The position numbers and the translations under genes are program-made. Source: Histomonas meleagridis (taxonomy: Eukaryota > Parabasalia > Tritrichomonadida > Dientamoebidae). From it: a stretch of DNA of 64,000 bases. The notes below the pieces were generated by a model that searched no databases, was not told the origin of the DNA, and worked only from the letters and a program-made list of their open reading frames with translations. The stretch lies in contig WSYJ01000166.1 of the NCBI GenBank assembly GCA_020186115.1, positions 124,001 to 188,000 on the forward strand, in the 5' to 3' direction. Below are positions 53,800 through 63,842 of the stretch, piece after piece; the stretch's first letter is position 1; each line of letters starts with the position of its first letter.

Positions 53800-54033
53800 T
53801 TATACACCTATTTTGGCACCTTTTTCACAAAGAAATTTTTTTATTTCTTTGTAACCCATCTTAATAGCAATTTCAATAGCTGTTTCAAATTATTGAAACA
53901 TATTTCAAATTATTAAAACATATTCCAAATTATTAAAATGAATATATTTTGCATTAACATCAATTCCTTTATCTAAAAGTAATTTTACTATTTCTATATT
54001 ATTATTTCTTACTGATATATGAAGTGCTGTTTC
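53800..54033 (-). repeat. Ankyrin-unit array iv: two units
   Basis: Unit 54033-53944 (ETALHISVRNN..., 30 codons) and final unit 53886-53800 (ETAIEIAIKMG...GAKIGV, TAA). Spacers are 77 nt (54110-54034) and 57 nt (53943-53887). They differ in sequence from those of loci i, iii and v and consist of repeats of TATGTTTTAATAATTTGAAA type, yet the first keeps the 77-nt length. Confidence 0.8.
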
Positions 54034-54089
54034 AAATGATTAAAACATATTTCAAATTATTAAAACATAAATAAAATTATTAAAACATA

Positions 54090-55070
54090 TTAAAAATTAT
54101 TCAAATGAATAGTTTTTGCATTAACATCAATTCCTTCTTTATCTAAAAGTAATTTTACTATTTCTATATTTCCTGATTTAACTGAGTATGGTAAAATTGT
54201 TTTTGGGATTTGTTGACTTTCTATATCACTTTCTATTATGAATGTATTTCCTTTTGATGCTATTTCTTCTATAATTTCATTATTTATTTTCATTCCTTCT
54301 TTTTCTAAAAACATGAAGATTTCATAATTATGAAATTCTATACATTTTTTCCCAAGATATATTAAATTTTTTTCACTTAAATTACAATTATCTTGATTTT
54401 CGATATCAGAATTCGATTTTGTAAAAGAAGAGTTTGATGATGAAAATTTTCCAATTTTATTTTCATAATGGTAACGAAAAATTTCATTTCGATGAAATTC
54501 TATTGCTGTTTCATATGCTTCTTTAAATGATGAATTGTTTTGTTCACATAAATGAATAATTTCTATGTTTCCACCTGCAATTGCATATTTAGATGTATAT
54601 TTAATATTCGAATTATTTAATAATATATATTTAAAACATTTAATCGAACCAAAAAATGCTGCATAATCAATTAATGAAACATTTTCAGTATTAATAAATG
54701 AACATCTTTCATAAAGTGATGGCTTAATAAATTGATTAAAGTCAAATTCATTATTTGATGATATTTCTTGAAGCTTTTCTAAATCATCATTTCGAAGTAC
54801 TTTGGCAATTTCTAATGGATTAACTCCTTTGTTTACATATTTCATATGAAGTTTCCAATCATTTTTTGATAATTCATCAAATGCTGAGATGAACTCATCA
54901 AGGATTTGTGGTCTTGGAAATTTGTTCTTCAAATAATTTATTTCTTCTTTTGTTTTATATTGAGAAAAATTTAATGTGTTCATGTTCTTTAATGAAGATG
55001 GTTCTAGTATTTTTTCTTCGATAATCTTTTCAAGAAGGAAATATGATTCTTGCTTTTCTATTCCCAGCAA
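54090..55070 (-). pseudogene. DUF3447/ankyrin gene, locus iv, 5'-truncated
   Basis: Open for 326 codons with the full DUF3447 core (SLYERCSF, NVSLIDYAAFFGS, GGNIEIIHLCEQNNSSF) and an ankyrin unit ending DKEGIDVNAKT. The N-terminal ~115 residues present in loci i and v are missing: the homology starts abruptly at YEYLLGIEKQESYFLLEKI after a TGA, with no ATG near. Upstream DNA has a direct duplication of AATGTGATATTAAAGT. Either the start is lost or a shorter protein begins at an internal ATG. Confidence 0.65.
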
Positions 55071-55479
55071 ATATTCATAAAATGTTCAAATGTGATATTA
55101 AAGTATGAACATATTAAAATGTGATATTAAAGTTTCCAATTCACCATTAATATTTTGATTTTATTTTTTTAGAAGACATGGTTTGGAAAATACGATATAA
55201 CACAATCTCTGTTTGGGTGGTATAAAGGACACATATTTTCATATAAAAAAGAAAGTAAATTTTAAATTATCATTAAACCATAAATCACAGTGCAAGCTGA
55301 ATGAATTTTGAAAATCTTAATATTGTTTTTCATGAATATTTTTCATTAATTGTTAAATTTTTGTTAGCATATTTTGCCTTGAAAGAATTTTCATAGAGTC
55401 ATTCTTGGTTTTTTTAAGAAAAAGATATACAAGATATGTGATTAATCAAATTTTGAACAAAAATTTTATTTCCCTGTTT

Positions 55480-55720
55480 TTGCTGATTCACTAATGACAT
55501 CAATTGATCATCACACAATGTTCAAGCAAAAATGAAAAAATTTCATAGTTATAGTATAAAATACATTTCTTTTCTAATTCTTCGAAATTAATTTTTTCTA
55601 TTAGATCTTTTTTAATTTATAGAAGCAAACTGTATTCGGTAGTTTTTCTAATTTATTTTTATAAATATATGAAAGAAATCATTTCATGTAATTTAATTGT
55701 ATTTATATATCAGCAGTTAA
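55480..55720 (-). pseudogene. DUF3447 gene fragment
   Basis: The minus strand reads FEELEKKCILYYNYEIFSFL followed by LEHCVMIN, matching 'IYYQNYEILSYLLEKGMKIN' of locus v, then breaks with stops. No other part of the gene is present. Confidence 0.6.
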
Positions 55721-55762
55721 ATACATATTTGAAATGAGATTCTTGTTAAAATAAACAGGCTG

Positions 55763-55834
55763 GCCTCGTGGCCCAATGGATAAGGCGTGTCCCTCCTAAG
55801 GATAAGATTGCGGGTTCGACCCCTGCCGGGGCCC
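55763..55834 (+). tRNA. tRNA-Arg (anticodon CCT)
   Basis: 72 nt folding into a full cloverleaf: acceptor GGCCTCG/CGGGGCC (one G-U), D stem GCC/GGC, anticodon stem TGTCC/GGATA with loop CTCCTAA (anticodon CCT, reads AGG), T stem GCGGG/CCTGC with loop TTCGACC. No intron; CCA not encoded. A T-run follows as Pol III terminator. Confidence 0.95.
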
Positions 55835-55835
55835 T

Positions 55836-55841
55836 TTTTTG
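55836..55841 (+). terminator. Pol III terminator (T6) of tRNA-Arg
   Basis: Six T directly after the tRNA, followed after one G by a second, longer T-run. Confidence 0.8.
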
Positions 55842-55876
55842 TTTTTTTTTATCTTGCTGACAATTAATAATTAAGT

Positions 55877-57037
55877 ATGGGCCAAACAGAATCAACAACT
55901 TCGGATTATAAAACACAATACTGGCAACGTAACATTAAGGACCTTTTCACTTCTGTAAGGATTCTGGATCCATTTGATTTTTCTGTTGATTTTATCATTC
56001 CTGTTACACATACTTCAGAACATGAAAAACATATTGCATATGCCCTGATATCAAAGAAAGGGGAGGTGCAAATGTTGTTACATAATTCTCTTGAAATTTC
56101 ATTAACAGAAGATTTTGGTGTAGAAATTACCTCTGCTTGTCGATTTGGAATTGATTCTTTTTTATTAGCATCAAATGCAAGTAAAATATTTTTGGTTACA
56201 TATATGTACGACAAATTCGAAAAACATGAATATTCAATAGAAAATCCAATTTTTTTTCAGCAAATCGATCGTAATTCTTTTGTAATTATAAGCAAGGAAC
56301 AAGATGTATTTTTAGTTACCATAAATGGCGAAATTACAAAATTATGGTCTGTTGATGCTAATCAGACAATTATTGAATCCTTTGTTTTTATTGGAGATCC
56401 TAAGCCCATCCTTGTTATTTCTACCAAAGAGTCACTTGTTTTTGGCTTTCTTCAACCGAATTCCATCATTATGACATATGACAAATACTTTAATTCAAAA
56501 CATTTTACACAACTAAGCTCCACCACACTGTTGTTTTCATGTTTATATGAGAATCGGCCCATCGTTTTTTCAGCCGATATTCGTAATGAAGATCTTGTCA
56601 TTTCTGAATTCAAACCTATTTCTAATATGCCTGATGCCTCGATTCTATCACTTACTGAAAACAATGCACTTATATATACCAAAAAAGAGATCATTTCATA
56701 TTCTCCAACACGCCCATATAAAACTTCGTTAAAATTTTCCAGCAACAACAAAATTTCTCAAATATTACCTATGTTTGAGCCACAAATCTTTTTAATAATC
56801 TTCGAGGATGGCTCTGTTTTCGTTTGCAGACATCCGAACTTTAACGAGCAAAGAAAAAGTGACATAGAAAAATCCGAGTTAACGAAATATCACTCGGCAC
56901 CAATTAAGTTAGTTTGCACTGGTGAAGAGTTTTCGTTTCTTACCTGTGATAATGAAAATATTTGCGTTCTTTGGGAAAGTTTTCCTGATTGGTGGAATGC
57001 ACCAAATGTATTAAATATGTTTGACTCACCATGTTAA
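55877..57037 (+). CDS. Beta-propeller-like protein with predicted N-myristoylation site
   Basis: 386 residues, beginning MGQTES, which fits an N-myristoylation signal (Gly2, Ser/Thr at 6). The rest is regular beta strands with WD-like ends (ISKEQDVFLVTINGEITKLW, IFEDGSVFVC, LTCDNENICVLW), suggesting a degenerate seven-bladed propeller. No enzyme motif. I cannot name a family; membrane-anchored scaffold is inference. It starts 42 nt after the tRNA. Confidence 0.6.
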   Translation: MGQTESTTSDYKTQYWQRNIKDLFTSVRILDPFDFSVDFIIPVTHTSEHEKHIAYALISKKGEVQMLLHNSLEISLTEDFGVEITSACRFGIDSFLLASNASKIFLVTYMYDKFEKHEYSIENPIFFQQIDRNSFVIISKEQDVFLVTINGEITKLWSVDANQTIIESFVFIGDPKPILVISTKESLVFGFLQPNSIIMTYDKYFNSKHFTQLSSTTLLFSCLYENRPIVFSADIRNEDLVISEFKPISNMPDASILSLTENNALIYTKKEIISYSPTRPYKTSLKFSSNNKISQILPMFEPQIFLIIFEDGSVFVCRHPNFNEQRKSDIEKSELTKYHSAPIKLVCTGEEFSFLTCDNENICVLWESFPDWWNAPNVLNMFDSPC

Positions 57038-57199
57038 ATTGACTTTGTCAATAAAATCATTGTTTTCGTAATTTTTAAATTTCGTAATTACATTTGGTGA
57101 TGAAAAGTTTATTAATTAAGTGTTTTACGATATGAGTTTAAACTTTCATTATTTTTAAATTGATGTGCTTTTGCGTATTGCTTCAAGCACATTAAATAT

Positions 57200-58604
57200 T
57201 TATTTATGACCATTTTCTGATACATGTACAAGTACTATTTTAAATAATTTATATAATTTCCAAATATTATTTTGAGATTTAAAACTATTAAAATAAATTT
57301 CATATAAAAGAAAGAATTATTTTTAGCATTAATATCAATTCCTTCTTGTTCAAGAAGTAATTTAACGATTTCTGTATGATCATTTTCAGATGCTAAAATA
57401 AGTGCTGTATCAAATAATTTAAACGATTTCCAAATATATTTTTAAAACATTGAATTATTGTTATAAATTTTTAATAAAATGAACAAATATCTTTCGCATT
57501 AATATCAATTCCTTTTTGTGCAAGAAGTAATTTAACTATTTCTATATGACCTTTTTCAGCTGCACACATAAGTGCTGTATAAAATAATTTAAATAATTTC
57601 CAAATATTATTTAAATACATAAAATTATTGAAGCAAATTTCAAATAAAAGAAAGAATTTTTTTTAGCATTAATATCAATTCCTTCTTGTTCCAAAAGTAA
57701 CTTAACAATTTCTGTATGTCCATTTTCAGATGCCCAAATAAGTGCTGTTTGAAATAATTTGAATAATTACCAAATGTTTTATTAAAAAATATAATTATTA
57801 AGATATGCATTAAATAAAACATACAAATATTTTGAATATTAACATCAATACTGTTTTGTTCGAGAAGTAATTTAACCATTTCATTGTCACCATTTTGGGA
57901 TGCAATCATTAGCAATGTCCAAAATTTTTGGTATAATTTCCAAATATTATTTTGAATTTTCAAATCATTAAAAAAAGCATTAAATTAAACATATTAATTG
58001 ATTTAGTATTAATATCAATTCCGTTTTGTTTAAGGAGGATTTTAATTATATTTATTTGTTTTTGATTATAAGCCAAGAAAAGTGCTGTTCGGAATACATT
58101 AAATAATTTCCAAATATTATTTTGAAATATAAAATAATTAAAAAAAATTTGAAATAAAACTAAAAAATATCTTTAACATTGATATCAATTCCATCTTTTT
58201 CGAGTAATATTTTAACAATTTCTATGAATCCTTTTTCAGCTGAATTCATAAGCGCCGTTTTAAATTATTTAAATAAAATTCATATATTATATTGATATTT
58301 CAAATTATCAAATTCATCATAAAAATTAACAAATGACATTTACTTTTAGTATTTATATCAATTCCTTTTTGTTCAAGAAGTAATTTAACTATTTCTGTAT
58401 TACCATTTTCAGATGCCCAAATAAGTGCTGTTTTATATTATTGAAATGGACTCCTAATTTTATTTTAAAATACAAAATAATTAATATAAATAACATCTAA
58501 AACAAATAAAAATCAATAGCATTTATATCAATTCCTTTTTGTTCAAGAAGTAATTTAACGATTTCTATATTTCTTATTTTAGATGCATAAATAATTGCTG
58601 TATC
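57200..58604 (-). repeat. Ankyrin-unit array v: 9 units, spacers 77 nt
   Basis: Units 58604-58512, 58434-58342, 58261-58169, 58091-57999, 57921-57829, 57751-57659, 57581-57489 and 57411-57319 (each 93 nt) plus a short final unit 57241-57200 (KIVLVHVSENGHK, TAA). Spacers are 77 nt in eight of nine cases, 80 in the other. All units are stop-free with the pattern xTALxxASxxGxxEIVKLLL. Confidence 0.88.
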
Positions 58605-58669
58605 AAATAATTAAAAAGATTTCCATTAGATAATTTCTAATAAAAAAACATTAAAATAAATTTCATATA

Positions 58670-59845
58670 TCATAAATAAATATTTCTCGAATTAATGTCG
58701 ATTCCTTCTTGATCTAAAACATATTTAACAAGTTCAATATTTCTTGATTCAATTGAAAAAATTAATATATTTTTAGGAATTTTGTTAATTTCAAGAAAAC
58801 ATTTGACAAGAAATGTATTTCCATTTATTGCTGCTTCATTAATGATAGAATCATTAATTTTCATTCCTTTTTCGAGCAAATATGATAAAATTTCGTAATT
58901 TTGATAATAAATACATTTCTTTCCAAAATCGTCTAAATTTTTAAATTCATTAATTTTGGATTCAAAAAGATATTTAAAGATATCATTTTGATGGAATTTA
59001 ATTGCGGTGTCAAATGATTTTTTAAATGATGAATGATTTTGTTCACATAAATGAATAATTTCTTCATTTCCACTTGCAATTGCATATTTACCTGTACCTT
59101 CAATGTTTGCTCCATTCATAAGTAAATATTTAAAACATTTAACTGATCCGAAAAATGCTGCATAATCAATTAATGTAACATTTTCTTCATCAATAAATGA
59201 ACATCTTTCATAAAGTGATGGTTTAATAAATTGATTATAATCAAAATTTGATTGTGATGATATTTCTTGAAGTTTCTCTATTTCATCTTTTCGAATTATC
59301 GATGCAATTTCATTGGGATTAACCCCTTCTTTAATTAACTTCTTATGAAGTGCCCAATCATCTTTTTTAAGTTCTTCTAAGTTTACAATTTTATAATATT
59401 TTATATCTTCAGCTGCTTCATCGCTTATTTCTTCATCTGATTTGTGATGTACAAAATATAAATTCATTTTATTTTCAATTGCGCTTGAGTCAAGTAATTG
59501 ATGATTAATCAAATTTTCAATAAGGAAATAAGATTCTTTGGTTTCTTTATTAAGAAGAAATTGTTTGAAAACTTCACTAATTTTAAATTTTTTTTTATTG
59601 CTTTCTTCAAATGTTTCAATTTCATTTAAAAAATGAAAATATAAATCAAATTCTTTAAATGGTCTGTAAAAAGATAAATATATTATTTGACAAATAATTA
59701 GATTATAAGAGTATAAGTAATTATCATTAAATATTTCCAAAATTGAGTGAACTGATTGAGAAACATTGTTATTATTCAGACAATCAACAATTTTATTAAT
59801 TGAAAGGAGTAAATTCCATTCACTGTTGCTTTTTAGCTTTTGCAT
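58670..59845 (-). CDS. DUF3447/ankyrin protein, locus v (391 residues as read)
   Basis: The most complete copy with an ATG at 59845. The helical N-terminal domain (YSYNLIICQIIYLSF ... KESYFLIENLI) is followed by the DUF3447 core (SLYERCSF, NVTLIDYAAFFGSVKCFKYLLMN, ASGNEEIIHLCEQNHSSF) and a last ankyrin-like unit ending DQEGIDINSRN. The frame stops six bases into the first array spacer. Intact across its length, so probably expressed; the family's function is unknown. Confidence 0.85.
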   Translation of the reverse strand: MQKLKSNSEWNLLLSINKIVDCLNNNNVSQSVHSILEIFNDNYLYSYNLIICQIIYLSFYRPFKEFDLYFHFLNEIETFEESNKKKFKISEVFKQFLLNKETKESYFLIENLINHQLLDSSAIENKMNLYFVHHKSDEEISDEAAEDIKYYKIVNLEELKKDDWALHKKLIKEGVNPNEIASIIRKDEIEKLQEISSQSNFDYNQFIKPSLYERCSFIDEENVTLIDYAAFFGSVKCFKYLLMNGANIEGTGKYAIASGNEEIIHLCEQNHSSFKKSFDTAIKFHQNDIFKYLFESKINEFKNLDDFGKKCIYYQNYEILSYLLEKGMKINDSIINEAAINGNTFLVKCFLEINKIPKNILIFSIESRNIELVKYVLDQEGIDINSRNIYL

Positions 59846-60233
59846 CTATGGATACAGTACTTCAAAACTATATAAGTAAAGTTCAGAAAATCAAATTTTG
59901 CATGATATAAATCTCATTGGCACCAAAGAAATATACTAAGAGATTGCACTTAAATTATTTTTAGCATGTTGCAAGCTCTGATTCATCAAATGATATGATT
60001 ATTTTATTAACATAAAGTCAAACTAAAAATTACATACTTTTTCTAATTGGAACAAGAAATATGTGTGAATTATTGATAATTAAACCCCATGAAATATCCA
60101 ATATTTAAATTAATATTACCGATATTCAAAATAATTTAGGTGAAATTAGAATTAATTACAAAAAACATAATTTAATAATATATTAATTTGAATCAATATA
60201 TGAAATAATATATATCAAAAAAGTTGAAGGGGG

Positions 60234-60258
60234 AAAAAAAAAAAAAAAAAAAAAAAAA
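60234..60258 (+). repeat. Poly-A run of about 25
   Basis: A run of A after GGGGG in non-coding DNA. Could be slippage or the tail of an old retrocopy; no coding relic is attached. Confidence 0.6.
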
Positions 60259-60349
60259 TCTGCATTTAATATGATGATATAAATCGGAAAAATTCGAAAC
60301 ACTCATTGGATGTTTATTATAAACAATGAAGAATTCTTCATTAGAATTT

Positions 60350-60520
60350 CTTTTTTTGTATGTGGAGCTGATAGATTATTTTCATTAATTTGATTTATTT
60401 TATTATCATAAATTATCCGATAATATGTCATGCTGATGAAATTAAATCGCTGCTTCATATGATCCTTTAAATGATGAATGAAATTGCTCGCAAAGCTTGA
60501 TGATCAAGATCATTCCTGTA
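60350..60520 (-). pseudogene. DUF3447 gene fragment
   Basis: The minus strand reads IIKLCEQFHSSFKGSYEAAI then a stop, matching the 'IIHLCEQNHSSF...AI.FH' segment of the family, with frame breaks after it. Remnant only. Confidence 0.55.
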
Positions 60521-60606
60521 ATGGAAAATTTACATGAAGATAATGATTATTTATATAAATTAAAATTGAAGTATGATTAAAAAATATAACATATTTAAAT
60601 AAATAA

Positions 60607-60661
60607 GGTTAGGATGCAAAACGCCCTCCATTTTGCGGTTTTTGAACGATAGGAAATTTGA
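60607..60661 (+). repeat. Merlin left terminal inverted repeat
   Basis: Starts GGTTAGGATGCAAAACG; matches the right end with mismatches only in the outer bases and one inner base. Confidence 0.88.
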
Positions 60662-60785
60662 AAGGAAAAAAAATGGCAATAAAAAGTCATTTCAAAAAGT
60701 GAATAATGGCAAAATATTCTATTGGGGGGTCTGATACTTCGAAATCATTTTTCTAATAGAAATATTTTAAATTATGATTGATTTA

Positions 60786-61684
60786 TTAAGAAATTTCACC
60801 AATTATTGCTTTCCAGCATTTTTCAAATGTATTTCCTATATTTCTTCGAAAGCACCATTCATGGATATATGATTTCAGATAATTTTTATCTCTAAATCCA
60901 TTTTTTATGAGGAATCCTTTTATTAGATTCCATGTACCTTCTATTTTTTGAGTATTTGCCTCAGTAATTGGATCTACAAAATTTTCTGAGTGATTTACTG
61001 TTTTGTGTACACACTATAACCTAAATCACTAAGAGTATTATATGACTTCCATTCATCAGACCAAATTTCTGAATTAGGTCTAACTGTTGAACAAATAATT
61101 GGAATGAGAACTTCTTTCGATCTATTTTCGCAAATCTCAGCAACAACTCTCATTGTTTTACTGTCTATTATGCCAAAAACCCAAATTTCTTCTCTTTCCA
61201 ATGCACTTCCTTTGTTGTATTTAGCACCGAAAAAATGACTTTCATTAATTTCGACTATTCCATCATTAAGTAAATTTTGAGCTATATCTTTTCGATATTC
61301 TTTTTCTGCAATAGATCGAAAAGGATGAAACCATGTTATTACTGATTGTTCACATACACCTGTAATTTTAGATGTAGTTCTTATATCAAAACCTTCTACC
61401 CAACATGCCGAAATGTGAACAAATCTTCTTAATGAAAGTTTTGATTGTGATACCCATGAATCTAATCTGATTGATTTTGAATTTCTGCATTCACTTGAGC
61501 AGCATCTATATGCAGCACCATCAGGGTAACTTGGTGAGAAATAAACTTTCATTAACGATTGACATTTCGGACATATTTGAATTTGCTGGATATCAGGAAT
61601 GATTCCCTGCTCAGATACCCATTCGATGAAGCTTTTGTCATTTAATTTTAACACTTTCTTAATAATTTCGAATTGCAATTGCAT
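60786..61684 (-). pseudogene. Merlin transposase (ISXO2-like), inactivated
   Basis: From the ATG at 61684: an N-terminal zinc-ribbon-like region (CPKC ... RCCSSEC), then the ISXO2-type core. The first catalytic aspartate of the 'EIDE' motif is Asn here (IVEINESHFFG, residue ~147). The second is present (IWSDEWKSY). The frame stops at 60995 after a one-base loss; shifted by one, homology continues (HSENFVDPITEANTQKIEG) and includes the third residue, Glu, ending at 60786. Two independent lesions make it inactive. Confidence 0.88.
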
Positions 61685-61873
61685 CAATGAAAAAATGATC
61701 GACTTTTTAACTACTTTACAAACAAAAAATATGAATAAATTTTTATCGATAACCGTTATAATAAATCTTATATATTTTATTTAATAAACTTAAATATTAT
61801 TGTTATGTCAAATATTTTGTCTGTCAAAATATATATATTAAGATGAATCAAATGCGAGCACCGTAGGTGCGAG

Positions 61874-61931
61874 CGGTTTCGATCGTTATCCATTGAAAAA
61901 CGAAGTTTTCGATGGATAACGATCGAAACCG
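61874..61931. repeat. 26-bp inverted repeat inside the Merlin element
   Basis: Arms 61874-61899 and 61906-61931 (CGGTTTCGATCGTTATCCAT... with one mismatch) with a 6-nt loop. GC-richer than the element's coding part and outside the transposase frame. Confidence 0.8.
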
Positions 61932-61981
61932 GCCGTCAGGATGGTGGATGGGGTGCCCTAATGTGGCATTTCTATTTTTCC

Positions 61982-62036
61982 TCAAATTTCCTATCGTCCA
62001 AAAACCGCAAAATGGAGGGCGTTTTGCATTAGAGCC
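61982..62036 (-). repeat. Merlin right terminal inverted repeat
   Basis: On the minus strand starts GGCTCTAATGCAAAACG; ends next to the ATAAATAA duplication. Confidence 0.88.
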
Positions 62037-62613
62037 ATAAATAATATTAAAAATAAATGAATTATTGATCATATGAACAATATCAGATATCATAAGAAAA
62101 TAAGTTAAACATATTTAATTGATCAAATTCGATAAAAATGCATAATAAGATCAAATAAATAGCTATAAACGATGAGAAAACATGCTAAGTAAAAATTAAT
62201 AAAATTAACGATTGAGTATTGATTTTCATATGAATATACAATGTAATATGATGAAAAAATATTTTAACATACATTAGAGATGAAAAATTATGAAGCAATA
62301 AGTAAGTTGATGAATGAATATCATCGAAAAATTGAATGGCAATTTTTATTAACATTAATTTTAATATTTGACAATCTCAACATCATTTTGTTCATGTGTT
62401 GGTACGAAATGGTCTCATTTTTATTTACACCACTTTTTGTATAATTTACATGAATATTGGGTGGCCGAAAAAATAATTGTCGCTATACTCATACTTTTCC
62501 AACACAATATTTTGACGACTGAAATTAATTGAAAAATCCATTATGTCAAAATATTAATATCTCTTCCAATAGTTCATGTCAAATATAAACCATTCAATTA
62601 AGCTAAATTCACT

Positions 62614-62679
62614 CGACGATAGATATACGATAGAACTTTTTGAACAGATTCAAAAAGTTCTATCGTATATCTATCGTCG
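62614..62679. repeat. Perfect 31-bp inverted repeat, 4-nt loop
   Basis: Arms 62614-62644 and 62649-62679 (beginning CGACGATAGATATACGATAG) with loop CAGA. Could form a very stable hairpin or cruciform. Confidence 0.85.
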
Positions 62680-62852
62680 GCCTGTACCAATCACGAGAAT
62701 TAGTCCGTGGGTTGGTTCTTCACCAACGGTTATGATCGTCGGATTATAGAATTGTTATTTTGGATATGAATTGGACAACCAAGACGGTTGTGGCCCAACA
62801 AGTTCATAACAACCAACAACCAAAGCAGTGACAAGACAAATATAGAGTGAGC

Positions 62853-62922
62853 GTTGATGTTGTTGAATCGATCACTGATCGATCCAACAACATCGACCTC
62901 CAAGCTTATACAAACAAGCTTG
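62853..62922. repeat. Two further hairpins
   Basis: Arms 62853-62873 and 62877-62897 (21 bp; the two differences would be G-U pairs in RNA) and CAAGCTT 62901-62907 with its complement at 62916-62922. Smaller hairpins lie at 62711-62727 and near 62780. Confidence 0.7.
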
Positions 62923-62966
62923 GTGAAAGCTCAGTTATACAAACAAAAGTATTAAATTCATATTGT

Positions 62967-63842
62967 TTATTCGATGTAAACAATATCTGCATCAATTTGC
63001 TCATTATAATGTTCCATTGTATTCCATGCATTTAATGGGGTTAATGGGAAATGGAATTGTTTTTTTAGGCTTGAATGCAGCCATACATTGTTATATTCAG
63101 TGATGATTAAATCAATATATGGTATATCAAGAATTCTTCCTGCTGCACGGGCTTTTTCGAGAGTACTCCAGAATCTTTCGATCTTTCCATTCTCTTCTGG
63201 TGTGCGCGGATGAGTTCGAAAGCATTCTATTTTTTTGTCGTCAAGCACATGTTGGAACTCCTCACCAACAAACTCACCTCCATTATCGATTGTGATTGTT
63301 TTTGGCTTTTGCGTTTTTTCCAAAGCATGAATAAGTGCAAGTGCAGATGCAATAGATGTTTTTTCATCTATCACTTCCCAATGCACAACATATCTAGAAC
63401 AATCATCTATGAATGCAATCAGATAATATTGAATATTATTGATTTTGCTCAAGTAATGGATGTCAGTGTGCCAGAGCTGACCAACATACTTTGCATAAAA
63501 TCTTTTTAGATGCATTTTTTCTTGTTTTTTCCCACGAAAGCAATATAGATTATTTTTTAAAAAAATTCTTCTTACATTTCGCTCAGTTGTTAATATACCT
63601 CTTGTAATTGCTGCTTGTGTGGTTCTATGAACACCAACATGGAATGAATTTCTATAATTTAAAACGAAATTTATTTATTCATCTGAGATTTGATTCGGTT
63701 TCCTTCCACGCTTCATTGCTCCTTCCATTTTTTGTGCTATCGCCTGAACTCTGCGTCTTCCAACATTGTGTCTTTTGGCGATATCACGCTGACTTAGACC
63801 TTCGATAATGTCAGCTTTGATCAGCTCATCAACATTGACCAT
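62967..63842 (-). pseudogene. IS481-like HTH plus DDE (rve) integrase, one in-frame stop
   Basis: From the ATG at 63842: an N-terminal helix-turn-helix (LSQRDIAKRHNVGRRRVQAI) and a basic AT-hook-like RGRKPN. A TAA at 63675-63677 follows, then the same frame continues without interruption into an integrase core. The core has Asp in LWHTDIHYL, Asp in ITIDNGGEF and Glu in NGKIERFW, with 35 residues between the last two (DD35E). Similar integrases are bacterial IS481 and the related eukaryotic transposons; there is no chromodomain or capsid gene as in Mavericks. The element's ends are not identified. Confidence 0.8.

Larger units (their letters stand above)
60607..62036 (-). mobile_element. Merlin-type (IS1595/ISXO2-like) DNA transposon, 1430 bp
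   Basis: Terminal inverted repeats of about 55 bp (60607-60661 and 61982-62036) start with GG and share ATGCAAAACGCCCTCCATTT. Perfect 8-bp target duplications ATAAATAA lie at 60599-60606 and 62037-62044. It carries one ISXO2-like transposase frame on the minus strand. GG ends and an 8-bp duplication are the Merlin hallmarks. Confidence 0.92.

Noticed and set aside
62967-63842. Maverick/Polinton integrase
   Set aside because: No chromodomain, zinc finger or neighbouring polymerase, protease or capsid genes; HTH plus rve layout fits IS481-like better.
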